Below are positions 42,898 through 50,825 of a stretch of DNA of 64,000 nucleotides, piece by piece (positions within the stretch are counted from its first letter, which is position 1; every line of letters begins with the position of its first letter). The stretch spans positions 434,001 through 498,000 of the forward strand of contig NZ_JBNJLK010000001.1 in NCBI RefSeq assembly GCF_051195255.1, written 5' to 3'. The position numbers and the translations under genes are program-made. Below the pieces are notes generated by a model. The model made no database searches. It was not told the origin of the DNA and saw only the letters and a list, made by a program, of their open reading frames with translations. The stretch is from Falsirhodobacter sp051195255. Its GTDB lineage: Bacteria > Pseudomonadota > Alphaproteobacteria > Rhodobacterales > Rhodobacteraceae.

Positions 42898-43808
42898 CAG
42901 AAGTAACCTTCCTGCTTCTTCTTTTCCATCGAGGCGGCGCTGTCATGGTCGATCGCGCGGCCCTGCCGCTCGGACGTGGTGGTCAGCAGCATTTCCTGGA
43001 TGACTTCGGACAGCGTGGCCGCTTCCGATTCCACCGCACCCGTCAGAGGATAGCAGCCCAGCGTGCGGAAGCGGATGGACCGCAGTTCCGGCGTCTCGCC
43101 CTCGCGCAGCGGGAAACGGTCGTCGTCCACCATGATCAGAAGGCCGTCGCGTTCCACCACGGGGCGCGGGGCCGAGAAGTACAGCGGAACGATCTCGATC
43201 CCTTCCAGCTGGATGTATTGCCAGATGTCCAGTTCGGTCCAGTTCGACAGCGGGAAGACCCGGATCGATTCGCCCTTGGACTTGCGGGCGTTGTACTGGC
43301 TCCACAGTTCCGGCCGCTGGTTCTTGGGGTCCCAGCGGTGGTTGGCCGACCGGAACGAGAAGACGCGTTCCTTGGCACGGGACTTCTCCTCGTCGCGGCG
43401 GGCGCCGCCGAAGGCCGCGTCGAAGCCGTAATGGCTCAGCGCCTGCTTCAGGCCGTCGGTCTTCCACATGTCGGTGTGAAGCGATCCGTGGTCGAAGGGG
43501 TTGATCCCCTTTTCCATCGCCTCGGGGTTGTGATGGACCAGAAGCTGCATCCCGGCATCCGCCGCCGCCTTGTCGCGCAGCTTGTACATTTCCCGGAACT
43601 TCCAGGTCGTGTCCACGTGCAGCAGCGGGAACGGCGGGGGGGAGGGATAGAAGGCCTTCTTGGCCAGATGCAGCATGCAGGCCGAATCCTTGCCTACGGA
43701 ATACAGCATCACCGGATTCGTCGCGGTCGAAACGACCTCACGCATGATCTGGATGCTTTCGGCTTCAAGCCGCTGCAGATGGGTCAGTTGCCGGTCATCG
43801 AGTGCCAT
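42897..43808 (-). CDS. cysD: sulfate adenylyltransferase subunit 2 CysD
   Basis: 303 aa from the ATG at 43808 (GAGAAGG upstream; a TTG at 43826 would add 6 codons). YSVGKDSACMLHLAKKAF is the PP-loop. FGGARRDEEKSRAKERVFSFR and WTELDIWQYI are CysD motifs. It forms the ATP sulfurylase with CysN. Confidence 0.95.
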   Translation of the reverse strand: MALDDRQLTHLQRLEAESIQIMREVVSTATNPVMLYSVGKDSACMLHLAKKAFYPSPPPFPLLHVDTTWKFREMYKLRDKAAADAGMQLLVHHNPEAMEKGINPFDHGSLHTDMWKTDGLKQALSHYGFDAAFGGARRDEEKSRAKERVFSFRSANHRWDPKNQRPELWSQYNARKSKGESIRVFPLSNWTELDIWQYIQLEGIEIVPLYFSAPRPVVERDGLLIMVDDDRFPLREGETPELRSIRFRTLGCYPLTGAVESEAATLSEVIQEMLLTTTSERQGRAIDHDSAASMEKKKQEGYF

Positions 43809-43980
43809 GGTCGCCTTCTCGGACAAGTCTGGGGTGCAAGTGTCGTGCGTATCCTTGTCGTGCCACGCTCTTAACGCAACCGAAAGGTATCAATGTGAAA
43901 AAAATCCAAGGTTCGCAACGGGGCGCTGTGGCGGAACATCGCCGTCCTGCCGGGTGGGCTGGAAGGAACGACGTTCTCCG

Positions 43981-46017
43981 TCACTCCGTCTCCAGCACCG
44001 ATAGGAAAGCAGGGCCGAACCGTTCCAGACGCGCTTCGCCCAGATCGCCGGCGCGGTCCAGCTCCTCCAGCGTGGCAGGCCGACGCTCCGCGATCCGTCT
44101 CAGCGTCGTGGTGGACAGGCTCATCGGCTTGGCCGTCCCGTCCTCGCCCCGCATCAGCCGCAGATGCTCCTCGGCAAGGCGGTCGTACAGCACGCCCGCG
44201 TCGCGACCGGCCAGCCGGCGGCGCTGGGGGTGCATCGGCTCTACCGAGCCGTTGATCACCTGAAGGAACACGTCGCCATAGCTTTCCAGCTTGCGCGCGC
44301 CGACACCGCTGATTCGCGCCATGTCGTCCAAGGTCGCGGGCCGGGTTTCCGCCATCTCGGCCAGGGTCCGGTCGGTGAAGATGACATAGGCGGGCACGTT
44401 CTGCGCCTCGGCCAGCGCGCGGCGCTTGGCTTTCAGCGCCGACATCAGGGGCGCCGCCTCATCGCTGACCAGCGTCTTGACGACGTTGCGGGTGGCGGCC
44501 TTGTCCACGGTGTCGCGGCGCAGGGTGATGTTCTGTTCGCCCTTCAGGATGGGCAGGGCCTCGTCCGTCATCCGCAGCGCACCATGGCGTTCAGGATCGG
44601 GGCGCACAAGATCGCGGCCCATCATCTGGCGGAACACGGCACCCCAAGCCCCCTTCGACAGATCCTTGCCCACCGCAAAGGTGGGCAGGTCGTCATGCCG
44701 ACGCTCCTTCACCTTGTCGGTGCGGTTGCCGGTCAGGATGTCGATCAGGTGGCCGGTGCCGAACCATTCGCCCGTGCGCAGGATGGCCGACAGCGCCTTT
44801 CGCACCGCCTCCGTCGCGTCGAACGTGTCCACCGGGCGGTCGCAGATGTCGCAGTTGCCGCAGGGCTCCGACGTTTCGCCGAAATAGCGCAACAGGCCCT
44901 GACGGCGGCAGCTCATCGCCTCGGCCAGCCCCAGAAGCGCGTTCAGGCGGGCGTGATCGGCGGCCTTGCGTTCGGGCGGGGCCACGCTTTCGTCGATCTG
45001 GCTGCGGCGCAGGCGGATGTCGTCGGGGCCGTAAAGGGTCAGCGTCTCGGCGGGCGCCCCGTCGCGGCCCGCCCGTCCGATCTCCTGATAATAGCCTTCG
45101 ATGGTCTTGGGCAGGTCGGCATGGGCCACCCAACGGATGTCGGGCTTGTCGATCCCCATGCCGAAGGCCACCGTGGCCACCACGATCAGCCCGTCCTCGC
45201 GCTGGAAACGCGTTTCCACCATGCGGCGTTCCTCGGGGTCCATCCCGCCGTGGTAATGGCAGGTCGGGTGCCCCGCCTCGGCCAGCGCGCGCGACAGGGT
45301 TTCCGTCTTGGCGCGCGTGGCGGCATAAACGATGCCCGACAGCCCCTTGCGACGGCTGGCCCAGTCCAAAATCTGCTTGCGCGGACTGTCCTTCACCGCG
45401 AAGGCCAGATGGATGTTCGGCCGGTCGAAGCCGCGCAGGAAGGTCGCGGGCTGCTCGCCCCCGAACAGCCGTTCCACGATCTCGGCCTGCGTTTCGGCGT
45501 CGGCGGTGGCCGTGAAGGCCGCCAGCGGCACGTTCAGCGACCGGCGCAAGGCCCCGATCCGCAGATAGTCGGGGCGGAAGTCGTGGCCCCACTGGCTCAC
45601 GCAATGCGCCTCGTCCACGGCGATCAGGTTCACGCCCACGCGCCGCAGCATGCCTTCGGCCACGCCCAGCCGTTCCGGCGCCATGTAAAGAAGCTTCAGC
45701 CGCCCTTCGTCCAGCGCGGAGAATACCTCCTCGTTCTCAGACTCCGTGTTGGCCGAGGTGAGGGCGCCGGCCTCCACCCCCACTTCGCGCAAGCTGCGCA
45801 CCTGATCCCGCATCAGCGCGATCAGGGGGGAGATGACAACGGTCACGCCCTCCCGGCTCAGCGCCGGGATCTGGTAGCACAGCGACTTGCCGCCGCCCGT
45901 CGGCATGATGGCCAGCGTGTTGCGGCCTTCCGTGACCGCCTCCACGATCTCGGCTTGGCCGGGGCGGAAGTCGTCGAAGCCGAAGACCTCGCGCAGCAGC
46001 GTCGCAGGGGTGGGCAT
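43981..46017 (-). CDS. recQ: ATP-dependent DNA helicase RecQ
   Basis: 678 aa. Helicase motifs: PTGGGKSLCYQIPAL (I), VDEAHCVSQWGHDFRPDY (II), FTATAD (III) and RVGRAGRDG-like GRAGRDGAP (VI). A zinc-binding Cys set (CRRQGLLRYFGE...CGNCDICDRP) and an HRDC domain follow. A second HRDC-like unit lies at the C-terminal end (RRIAERRPATLEELDRAG). It acts in recombination and fork restart. It overlaps the yggT stop by one base and ends in a terminator-less gap of 150 bp before cysD. Confidence 0.95.
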   Translation of the reverse strand: MPTPATLLREVFGFDDFRPGQAEIVEAVTEGRNTLAIMPTGGGKSLCYQIPALSREGVTVVISPLIALMRDQVRSLREVGVEAGALTSANTESENEEVFSALDEGRLKLLYMAPERLGVAEGMLRRVGVNLIAVDEAHCVSQWGHDFRPDYLRIGALRRSLNVPLAAFTATADAETQAEIVERLFGGEQPATFLRGFDRPNIHLAFAVKDSPRKQILDWASRRKGLSGIVYAATRAKTETLSRALAEAGHPTCHYHGGMDPEERRMVETRFQREDGLIVVATVAFGMGIDKPDIRWVAHADLPKTIEGYYQEIGRAGRDGAPAETLTLYGPDDIRLRRSQIDESVAPPERKAADHARLNALLGLAEAMSCRRQGLLRYFGETSEPCGNCDICDRPVDTFDATEAVRKALSAILRTGEWFGTGHLIDILTGNRTDKVKERRHDDLPTFAVGKDLSKGAWGAVFRQMMGRDLVRPDPERHGALRMTDEALPILKGEQNITLRRDTVDKAATRNVVKTLVSDEAAPLMSALKAKRRALAEAQNVPAYVIFTDRTLAEMAETRPATLDDMARISGVGARKLESYGDVFLQVINGSVEPMHPQRRRLAGRDAGVLYDRLAEEHLRLMRGEDGTAKPMSLSTTTLRRIAERRPATLEELDRAGDLGEARLERFGPAFLSVLETE

Positions 46018-46304
46018 CAGATGAGATAGCCCGCGTTGTTCGTGATGACGATGCGCAGGGCATAGACCGCCAGCAGCGCGATCAGCGGCGCCAGATCAAG
46101 GCCGCCCATCGCGGGCAGGATGCGGCGGATGCGGCCATAGACCGGCTCCAGGAGGCGGTTCAGGCCTTCCCAGATCTGGTAGACCACGGGCTGGCGCAGG
46201 TTCAGCACGCCGAAATTGATCAGCCAGCTCATGATCACATGGGCAAGGATGATGAACTGCACGACGCTGAGGATCAGCAGGAGGATCTGGAGCAGGGATA
46301 CCAT
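46017..46304 (-). CDS. YggT family membrane protein
   Basis: 95 aa from the ATG at 46304. Two YggT-type helix segments (VVQFIILAHVIMSWLINFGVLN and LAPLIALLAVYALRI) with LNRLLEPVYGRIRRILPAMGGLDLAP between them. The family supports osmotic tolerance or cell-division-related membrane functions; its activity is unclear. It is coupled to recQ. Confidence 0.85.
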   Translation of the reverse strand: MVSLLQILLLILSVVQFIILAHVIMSWLINFGVLNLRQPVVYQIWEGLNRLLEPVYGRIRRILPAMGGLDLAPLIALLAVYALRIVITNNAGYLI

Positions 46305-46422
46305 GGGCCGGCCTGTAAGGAACTGTTGGCCCAGAGGTAAGCAATCCCGTGCCCCGGCACAACATCCCGCCTTGCCACACCCCCCTCTTTCACGCTTGAT
46401 GCGGCCAATCACGGGGGCGGTC

Positions 46423-47739
46423 ATGCGCAGGACGATCTGGGGCTGGTATTTCTTCGATTGGGCCAGCCAGCCCTATGCCACGCTGCTGACCACCTTCATC
46501 TTTGCCCCCTACATGGCGCGGATCATGGGCGACGGCACGGCGGCGCAGACGGTCTGGGGCTACGGGCTTGCGGCGGCGGGGCTGCTGATTGCGCTGGGCT
46601 CCCCCCTTCTGGGGGCGGTGGCGGACCGGTCGGGTGGGCATCGACGGTTCCTGCTGGTCTTCTCGGCCATGTACATGCTGGGGGCGTGGGGGCTGTGGTG
46701 GGCCGAACCGGGGCAGCCGCGCGTGGTGTGGACCATCGGCTGCTTTGCGCTGGGCCTGATCGGGATGGAATACGCCACCAGCTTCACCAACGCCCTGATG
46801 CCGAAACTGGCGGCGCGCGGCGATCTGGGGCGCCTTTCCGGCTCCGGCTGGGCGTTCGGCTATGCGGGCGGGGTCGTGGCCCTGATCCTCGTGCTGCTGT
46901 TCCTGCAAGAGGGGCCGGAGGGCACGACCCTCGTCGGCCTCGCCCCCGCCTTCAGCCTTGATCCCGCGATGGCCGAGGGGACACGCGCCGTCGGTCCCTT
47001 CACCGCGCTGTGGTATGCGGTCTTCATCCTGCCCTTCTTCGCCTTCGTGCCCATGCCCCCGGCAGGACCGGACGGCATTTGTACCGCCTTGCGCCACGCC
47101 TGGCCCGACCTGAAGGCCAGCCTGCGCCGCCTACCGCAGAACCGCCCGCTGGCCGGGTTCCTTGGCGCGTCGATGCTGTATCGCGACGCGCTGAACGGCA
47201 TCTACGCCTTTGGCGGCATCTACGCCGTGGGGGTGCTGGGCTGGCAGGTGCGGGATGTGGGGATCTTCGGCATCCTGGCCGCGATCACCGGGGCCTTGGG
47301 CGCGTGGATGGGCGGGCGGGCCGACAGCCGTTTCGGTCCCCGCCCCGTGATCGTGGGCAGCCTGCTGGCGCTGATGGGGTGCGCGCTGTGCGTGGCGGGC
47401 ATCGGGCCGGCCCGCATCTTCGGCCTGCCCGTGCCCGCCCTGGCGCCGACCCTCGCCTTCTATGCCGTCGGGGCCGTGATCGGCGCGGCCGGCGGCGCGC
47501 TTCAGGCGGCCAGCCGCACGGCGCTGATCGACCGCGCCGATCCCACCCGCATGACCGAAGCGTTCGGCCTTTACGCCCTGTCCGGCAAGGCCACGGCGTT
47601 CCTGGCGCCGCTGGCCATCGGATTCGCCACGCAGATCAGCGGATCCCAGCGGATCGGGGTGCTGCCGGTCATCGTGCTCTTCCTTGCGGGGCTGGGGCTG
47701 CTATGGTGGGCCGACATGACCCGCAGGCCCCGAACATGA
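46423..47739 (+). CDS. MFS transporter, UMF1 family
   Basis: 438 aa from the ATG at 46423 (ATG 46399 would add 8 residues). About 12 membrane helices; WGWYFFDWASQPYATLLTTFIFAPYMA at the start is the hallmark of the UMF1/Atg22-like branch, and GADRFG-like GRADSRFGPRPVIV in the middle is the MFS loop. The substrate is unknown. Its stop overlaps the mepA start by ATGA. Confidence 0.85.
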   Translation: MRRTIWGWYFFDWASQPYATLLTTFIFAPYMARIMGDGTAAQTVWGYGLAAAGLLIALGSPLLGAVADRSGGHRRFLLVFSAMYMLGAWGLWWAEPGQPRVVWTIGCFALGLIGMEYATSFTNALMPKLAARGDLGRLSGSGWAFGYAGGVVALILVLLFLQEGPEGTTLVGLAPAFSLDPAMAEGTRAVGPFTALWYAVFILPFFAFVPMPPAGPDGICTALRHAWPDLKASLRRLPQNRPLAGFLGASMLYRDALNGIYAFGGIYAVGVLGWQVRDVGIFGILAAITGALGAWMGGRADSRFGPRPVIVGSLLALMGCALCVAGIGPARIFGLPVPALAPTLAFYAVGAVIGAAGGALQAASRTALIDRADPTRMTEAFGLYALSGKATAFLAPLAIGFATQISGSQRIGVLPVIVLFLAGLGLLWWADMTRRPRT

Positions 47740-48599
47740 TCCGATCCCTTGCCGTAGCGCTCAGCCTCGCGCTGGCCCTTCCCGCAGGGGCCGAAACGCC
47801 AGCCTCGACGCTGTTCGGCGCGGCGTCGACGTCCACCCATGGCGCAGCGCAGGCCATCGGCTTCTACAGCCGCGGCTGTGCCACGGGTCTTGTGCCACTG
47901 CCCGAAACCGGCCCGACCTGGCAAGCCATGCGCCTGTCGCGCAACCGCAACTGGGGCCAGCCGGAAATGGTGGCCTTCCTGCAGCAACTGTCGGTCGCGG
48001 CCACGAAGATGGGCTGGCAGGGGCTTTACATCGGCGACATTGCGCAACCGCGGGGCGGCCCCGCTCCTTCCGGCCATGCCAGCCACCAGACAGGGCTGGA
48101 CGCGGACATATGGCTGCGGATGCCCGACACGCTGCGCCTGTCCCCTGCAGCACGCGAGGATCTGCCTTTCGTGTCCGTCCTGCGCGACCGGCGCACCGTC
48201 AACGCCTATTGGACGCCGCGCCACCGGGCGCTGGTGCAGTCGGCGGCGATGGACCCGCGCGTGGACCGCATCTTCCTGAACGCCGCCATCAAGATGGAGA
48301 TGTGCCGCACGGCCACGCCCGCCGATGCGGCCTGGCTGCAGAAAATCCGCCCGGCCGCCGGGCATGACGAACACATGCACGTCCGCCTGCGCTGCCCCGC
48401 CGGCAGCCGCACCTGCGCGCCGCAAACCCCGTCCGTGGCCGAACTGTCGCAGGGCGGAAGCGGCTGCGACGCCTCGCTCGCGTCGTGGCTGGAGGACCGC
48501 CCGGCCCCGGCCCCCTCTGCCCCGGCGCGCACCCATCCGCGCGAATACGCCTTGTCCGATCTTCCAGCCCAATGCTCCGCCGTCTTGCGCGCGCGCTGA
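47736..48599 (+). CDS. mepA: penicillin-insensitive murein endopeptidase MepA
   Basis: 287 aa. A signal peptide (residues 1-20, ALPAGAE) is followed by the LAS metallopeptidase motifs: SGHASHQTGLDADIW (His and Asp ligands) and GHDEHMHVRLRC (third His). It cleaves D-Ala-mDAP cross-links in the periplasm. The Cys-rich, Pro-rich tail from about 225 is typical. It is translationally coupled with the preceding transporter. Confidence 0.93.
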   Translation: MIRSLAVALSLALALPAGAETPASTLFGAASTSTHGAAQAIGFYSRGCATGLVPLPETGPTWQAMRLSRNRNWGQPEMVAFLQQLSVAATKMGWQGLYIGDIAQPRGGPAPSGHASHQTGLDADIWLRMPDTLRLSPAAREDLPFVSVLRDRRTVNAYWTPRHRALVQSAAMDPRVDRIFLNAAIKMEMCRTATPADAAWLQKIRPAAGHDEHMHVRLRCPAGSRTCAPQTPSVAELSQGGSGCDASLASWLEDRPAPAPSAPARTHPREYALSDLPAQCSAVLRAR

Positions 48600-49435
48600 T
48601 CGCGGTTCCTTTGCTGGTTGTTCTGGCGGCCGTCGGATCTTGGAAACTTCCGGCCGGGGGGCAGCACGCGGCCACCTTCCGCTGGCACATGGAGGATCCG
48701 CGCTTCGGGGGCTTTTCCTCGATCCGGCTGGACCGGGACGGGCGCGGCTTCACCACGATCACCGACAAGGGCGACTGGCTGAAGGGCACGCTGCTGCGCG
48801 ACGGCACCCGCATCGTCGGCGTGAAGGCAGGACCCCTGACCGCCCTGCGCGACGTCAAGGGCCGCCCCGTGGCCCCCGCCGAATCCGACAGCGAAGGATT
48901 TGCCTTCGCGCCCGACGGGTCCGTCTTCGTCACCTTCGAACAGCGGACGGGCCTGCGCCGCTATCCCACGATCGAAGGCGTGCCGCAGGTGATCGACGAC
49001 AGGCCGTTCCACACCCTGCCCTTCAACGCGGGGCTGGAGGCGCTGACCTTCGACGGCTCCGACCTGCTCACTATTCCCGAAGCGCCCAACGACGGCACCT
49101 TCACCGTCTGGCGGCTCCACGGCACATGGCGGCGCGACTTCATGATCCCCGAACGCGGCATCTTCCGCGTGGCCGACGCTGACGTGTTTGAAGGTCATCT
49201 CTACATCCTGGAACGCGCCTTCTTCGGCTTCGGCTTTTCCAGCCGCGTCCGCCGCTTCGACCTGGACGGCGGGGGGGAGATTACGCTCCTGACCTCGCGC
49301 CCCGGGAAGTTCGACAATCTGGAAGGCTTGTCGGTTTGGCGCGACGGGGCGGACACCGTACTGACCATGATCTCGGACGACAACTTCATCCCGGTCGAGC
49401 GAACGGAATTCGTGGAATACCGCTTCCCCGACTGA
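48572..49435 (+). CDS. esterase-like activity of phytase family protein
   Basis: 287 aa from the ATG at 48572, overlapping mepA by 28 bases. A signal anchor at residues 6-24 precedes a beta-propeller-like repeat region. FGGFSSIRLDRDGRGFTTITDKGDWLKG and SEGFAFAPDGSVFVTFEQ are characteristic. The family is found in periplasmic alphaproteobacterial proteins of unknown substrate; phosphatase or esterase activity is assumed from family naming only. Confidence 0.75.
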   Translation: MLRRLARALIAVPLLVVLAAVGSWKLPAGGQHAATFRWHMEDPRFGGFSSIRLDRDGRGFTTITDKGDWLKGTLLRDGTRIVGVKAGPLTALRDVKGRPVAPAESDSEGFAFAPDGSVFVTFEQRTGLRRYPTIEGVPQVIDDRPFHTLPFNAGLEALTFDGSDLLTIPEAPNDGTFTVWRLHGTWRRDFMIPERGIFRVADADVFEGHLYILERAFFGFGFSSRVRRFDLDGGGEITLLTSRPGKFDNLEGLSVWRDGADTVLTMISDDNFIPVERTEFVEYRFPD

Positions 49436-49465
49436 ACGTTTTCGGCTATAGGCGCGGCCTTCCTC

Positions 49466-49494
49466 CAGGTTCTCCGCCACCCTGCCAAAACGGA
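49466..49494 (+). promoter_or_regulatory. preQ1-I riboswitch candidate
   Basis: Stem P1 is CAGG (49466-49469) with CCTG (49481-49484). The loop TTCTCCGCCAC contains TCCG (49473-49476), which pairs with CGGA (49491-49494) after an A4 tail, giving the H-type pseudoknot. GGTTC and CACCC are the conserved loop bases, and C77 (49477) occupies the preQ1-recognising position. The 3' strand CGGA lies where a Shine-Dalgarno for the ATG at 49502 would be, so ligand should block translation. The neighbouring gene is a queuosine-precursor transporter, which fits well. Confidence 0.75.
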
Positions 49495-49501
49495 TCATTC
49501 C

Positions 49502-50125
49502 ATGACGCGTCCCCTCATTCCGCTGATCTTCGCCATGGCGGCGACAGTCGTCGCCTCCAACATCCTCGTGCAGTTCGTGCTGGGCGACTGGCTGACCTGG
49601 GGGGCGTTCAGCTATCCACTGGCCTTCTTCGTCAACGACATCACCAACCGCCTTTACGGCGCCCGCGCCGCGCGCAAGGTGGTGATCGCGGGCTTCCTGA
49701 CGGGTCTGGCCTGCTCTCTGGTGGGCACGCAGATCGAAGGCGCTTTCGGGCCGCTGGTGTCGTTCCGCGTGGCGCTGGCTTCGGCCACGGCGTTCTTCGT
49801 GTCGCAGATGCTGGACGTGTTCGTGTTCGACCGGCTGCGCCACGCATCCTGGTGGCGCGCGCCTGCGATTTCCACGCTCCTCGGCTCCACCCTCGACACG
49901 GCGCTGTTCTTCACGATCGCCTTCTCAGCCTGGCTGACCGTCCTGCATCCCGCGACCGATGTGGCTTGGGCGAACGAGCTGGTTCCCCTTCTGGGCACCG
50001 GTCCTGCCCTGCCCTTGTGGATGTCGCTGGCCGCCGCCGACTGGTGCGTCAAGATCGTGCTCGCAATTGTGGCGCTTTTGCCCTTCCGGATGATTGTCCG
50101 CCGGATGACGACATCTCTTGCGTGA
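49502..50125 (+). CDS. yhhQ: queuosine precursor transporter, YhhQ/VUT family
   Basis: 207 aa with about 6 membrane helices. PLAFFVNDITNRLYGARAARKVV near residue 40 is the family signature, and WMSLAAADWCVKIVLAIVALLPF lies near the end. It takes up preQ0/preQ1 or queuine for tRNA queuosine modification. It is probably controlled by the preQ1-type riboswitch directly upstream. It precedes the arfB leader. Confidence 0.9.
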   Translation: MTRPLIPLIFAMAATVVASNILVQFVLGDWLTWGAFSYPLAFFVNDITNRLYGARAARKVVIAGFLTGLACSLVGTQIEGAFGPLVSFRVALASATAFFVSQMLDVFVFDRLRHASWWRAPAISTLLGSTLDTALFFTIAFSAWLTVLHPATDVAWANELVPLLGTGPALPLWMSLAAADWCVKIVLAIVALLPFRMIVRRMTTSLA

Positions 50126-50197
50126 TGACCGTTGACATCCACCACATCTGTGCCAACCTTTGTGGTATCGGCAACACATTTGAAAGGAGGTGATCCA

Positions 50198-50254
50198 GTG
50201 TCTAGAGTGATATTGGAGAGAGGTGTCGGGACAGTCGGAGGGCTCATCGGCTAG
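50198..50254 (+). CDS. 18-aa leader peptide or sORF with 17-nt anti-16S Shine-Dalgarno
   Basis: GTG at 50198, stop TAG at 50252. The peptide begins MSRVILERGVGTVGG. The preceding GAAAGGAGGTGATCCAG (50182-50198) is a perfect complement to the 3' tail of alphaproteobacterial 16S rRNA (CTGGATCACCTCCTTTC), far longer than an ordinary SD. AGGAGG to GTG is 7 bases. The codons cover only about 18 residues and no domain is visible. Translation may matter more than the product. The family is not one I can name. Confidence 0.6.
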   Translation: MSRVILERGVGTVGGLIG

Positions 50255-50324
50255 GGGCAGCCCCCTGGCAGACGGACCATACGATTGGGGTGATTCCTAA
50301 CTGGCTCATCTCCTTGGATCTCGG

Positions 50325-50361
50325 AAAGGGTCGTCCGTATGGCGACCCTTTCTCTGTTTTT
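50325..50361 (+). terminator. intrinsic terminator between the sORF and arfB
   Basis: AAAGGGTCG (50325-50333), loop, CGACCCTTT (50343-50351): 9 perfect pairs, followed by CTCTGTTTTT. The loop GTCCGTATGG can also pair with GACGGACCATACG (50271-50283) upstream, so an antiterminator is possible. It ends 9 bases before the arfB ATG. Confidence 0.8.
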
Positions 50362-50369
50362 GAACGATC

Positions 50370-50795
50370 ATGCTGCACATCAACGACACCATTTTCATCG
50401 CCGACTGGGAGCTGACGGAAAACTTCGTCCGCGCCTCGGGTCCTGGCGGGCAGAACGTGAACAAGGTGTCCACGGCGGTCGAACTGCGGTTCGAGGCCGA
50501 ACGCTCGCCCCATCTTTCGGCGCCGGTAAAGACGCGGCTGAAACGGCTGGCCGGACGGCGCTGGACGCTGGAAGGCGCGCTGATCCTTCAGGTGGACGAA
50601 ACGCGGTCGCAGGCCCGCAACCGCGAGATCGCGCGCGAACGGCTGGCCGACCTGATCCGTCAGGCGCTGGTGGCGCCCAAGCGCCGCATTCCCACGAAGC
50701 CCACGCTGGGCAGCCAGCGCCGCCGGCTGGCGGCAAAGGCGAATCGCGCCCAGATCAAGGCCGGACGCGGCACGATCGCGGACGACGACGGATAA
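50370..50795 (+). CDS. arfB: alternative ribosome-rescue factor ArfB (peptidyl-tRNA hydrolase)
   Basis: 141 aa. GPGGQNVNKVSTAVELRF near residue 25 carries the GGQ motif that hydrolyses peptidyl-tRNA. The basic tail (from about 105: KRRIPTKPTLGSQRRRLAAKANRAQ) is the element that enters the empty mRNA channel. It rescues stalled 70S ribosomes without tmRNA. There is no Shine-Dalgarno before the ATG, and the terminator of the leader lies directly upstream, so read-through control is likely. Confidence 0.93.
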   Translation: MLHINDTIFIADWELTENFVRASGPGGQNVNKVSTAVELRFEAERSPHLSAPVKTRLKRLAGRRWTLEGALILQVDETRSQARNREIARERLADLIRQALVAPKRRIPTKPTLGSQRRRLAAKANRAQIKAGRGTIADDDG

Positions 50796-50801
50796 GGAAA
50801 C

Positions 50802-50817
50802 GGGCGCCAAAGCGCCC
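50802..50817. terminator. hairpin between convergent arfB and ctpA
   Basis: GGGCGC-CAAA-GCGCCC: six-base perfect stem between the two stop codons. The T-tract is weak (GCCTTGTGT), so efficiency is uncertain. Confidence 0.5.
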
Positions 50818-50825
50818 GCCTTGTG

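Larger units (their letters stand above)
50132..50361 (+). ncRNA. structured leader RNA of arfB with SD/anti-SD switch
   Basis: A possible promoter has TTGACA at 50132-50137 and a weak -10 near 50155. The transcript would include an 18-codon ORF with an extended Shine-Dalgarno (50182-50198) and a GGGGCAGCCCC hairpin (50254-50264) after its stop. CTGGCTCATCTCCTT (50301-50315) matches the 16S rRNA 3' tail at 13 of 15 positions and can pair with the extended SD (14 of 15 with one G-U). An intrinsic terminator lies at 50325-50361. Whether it is a separate sRNA or a leader is not shown. Confidence 0.6.

Noticed and set aside
40999..42906. Long plus-strand open frame opposite cysNC
   Set aside because: It is antisense to a gene with full GTPase and kinase motifs; it has no domain and no RBS context.
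46216..46422. Longer N-terminus for the UMF1 transporter
   Set aside because: The added residues overlap yggT antisense and lack membrane character; the family hallmark starts at the ATG at 46423.
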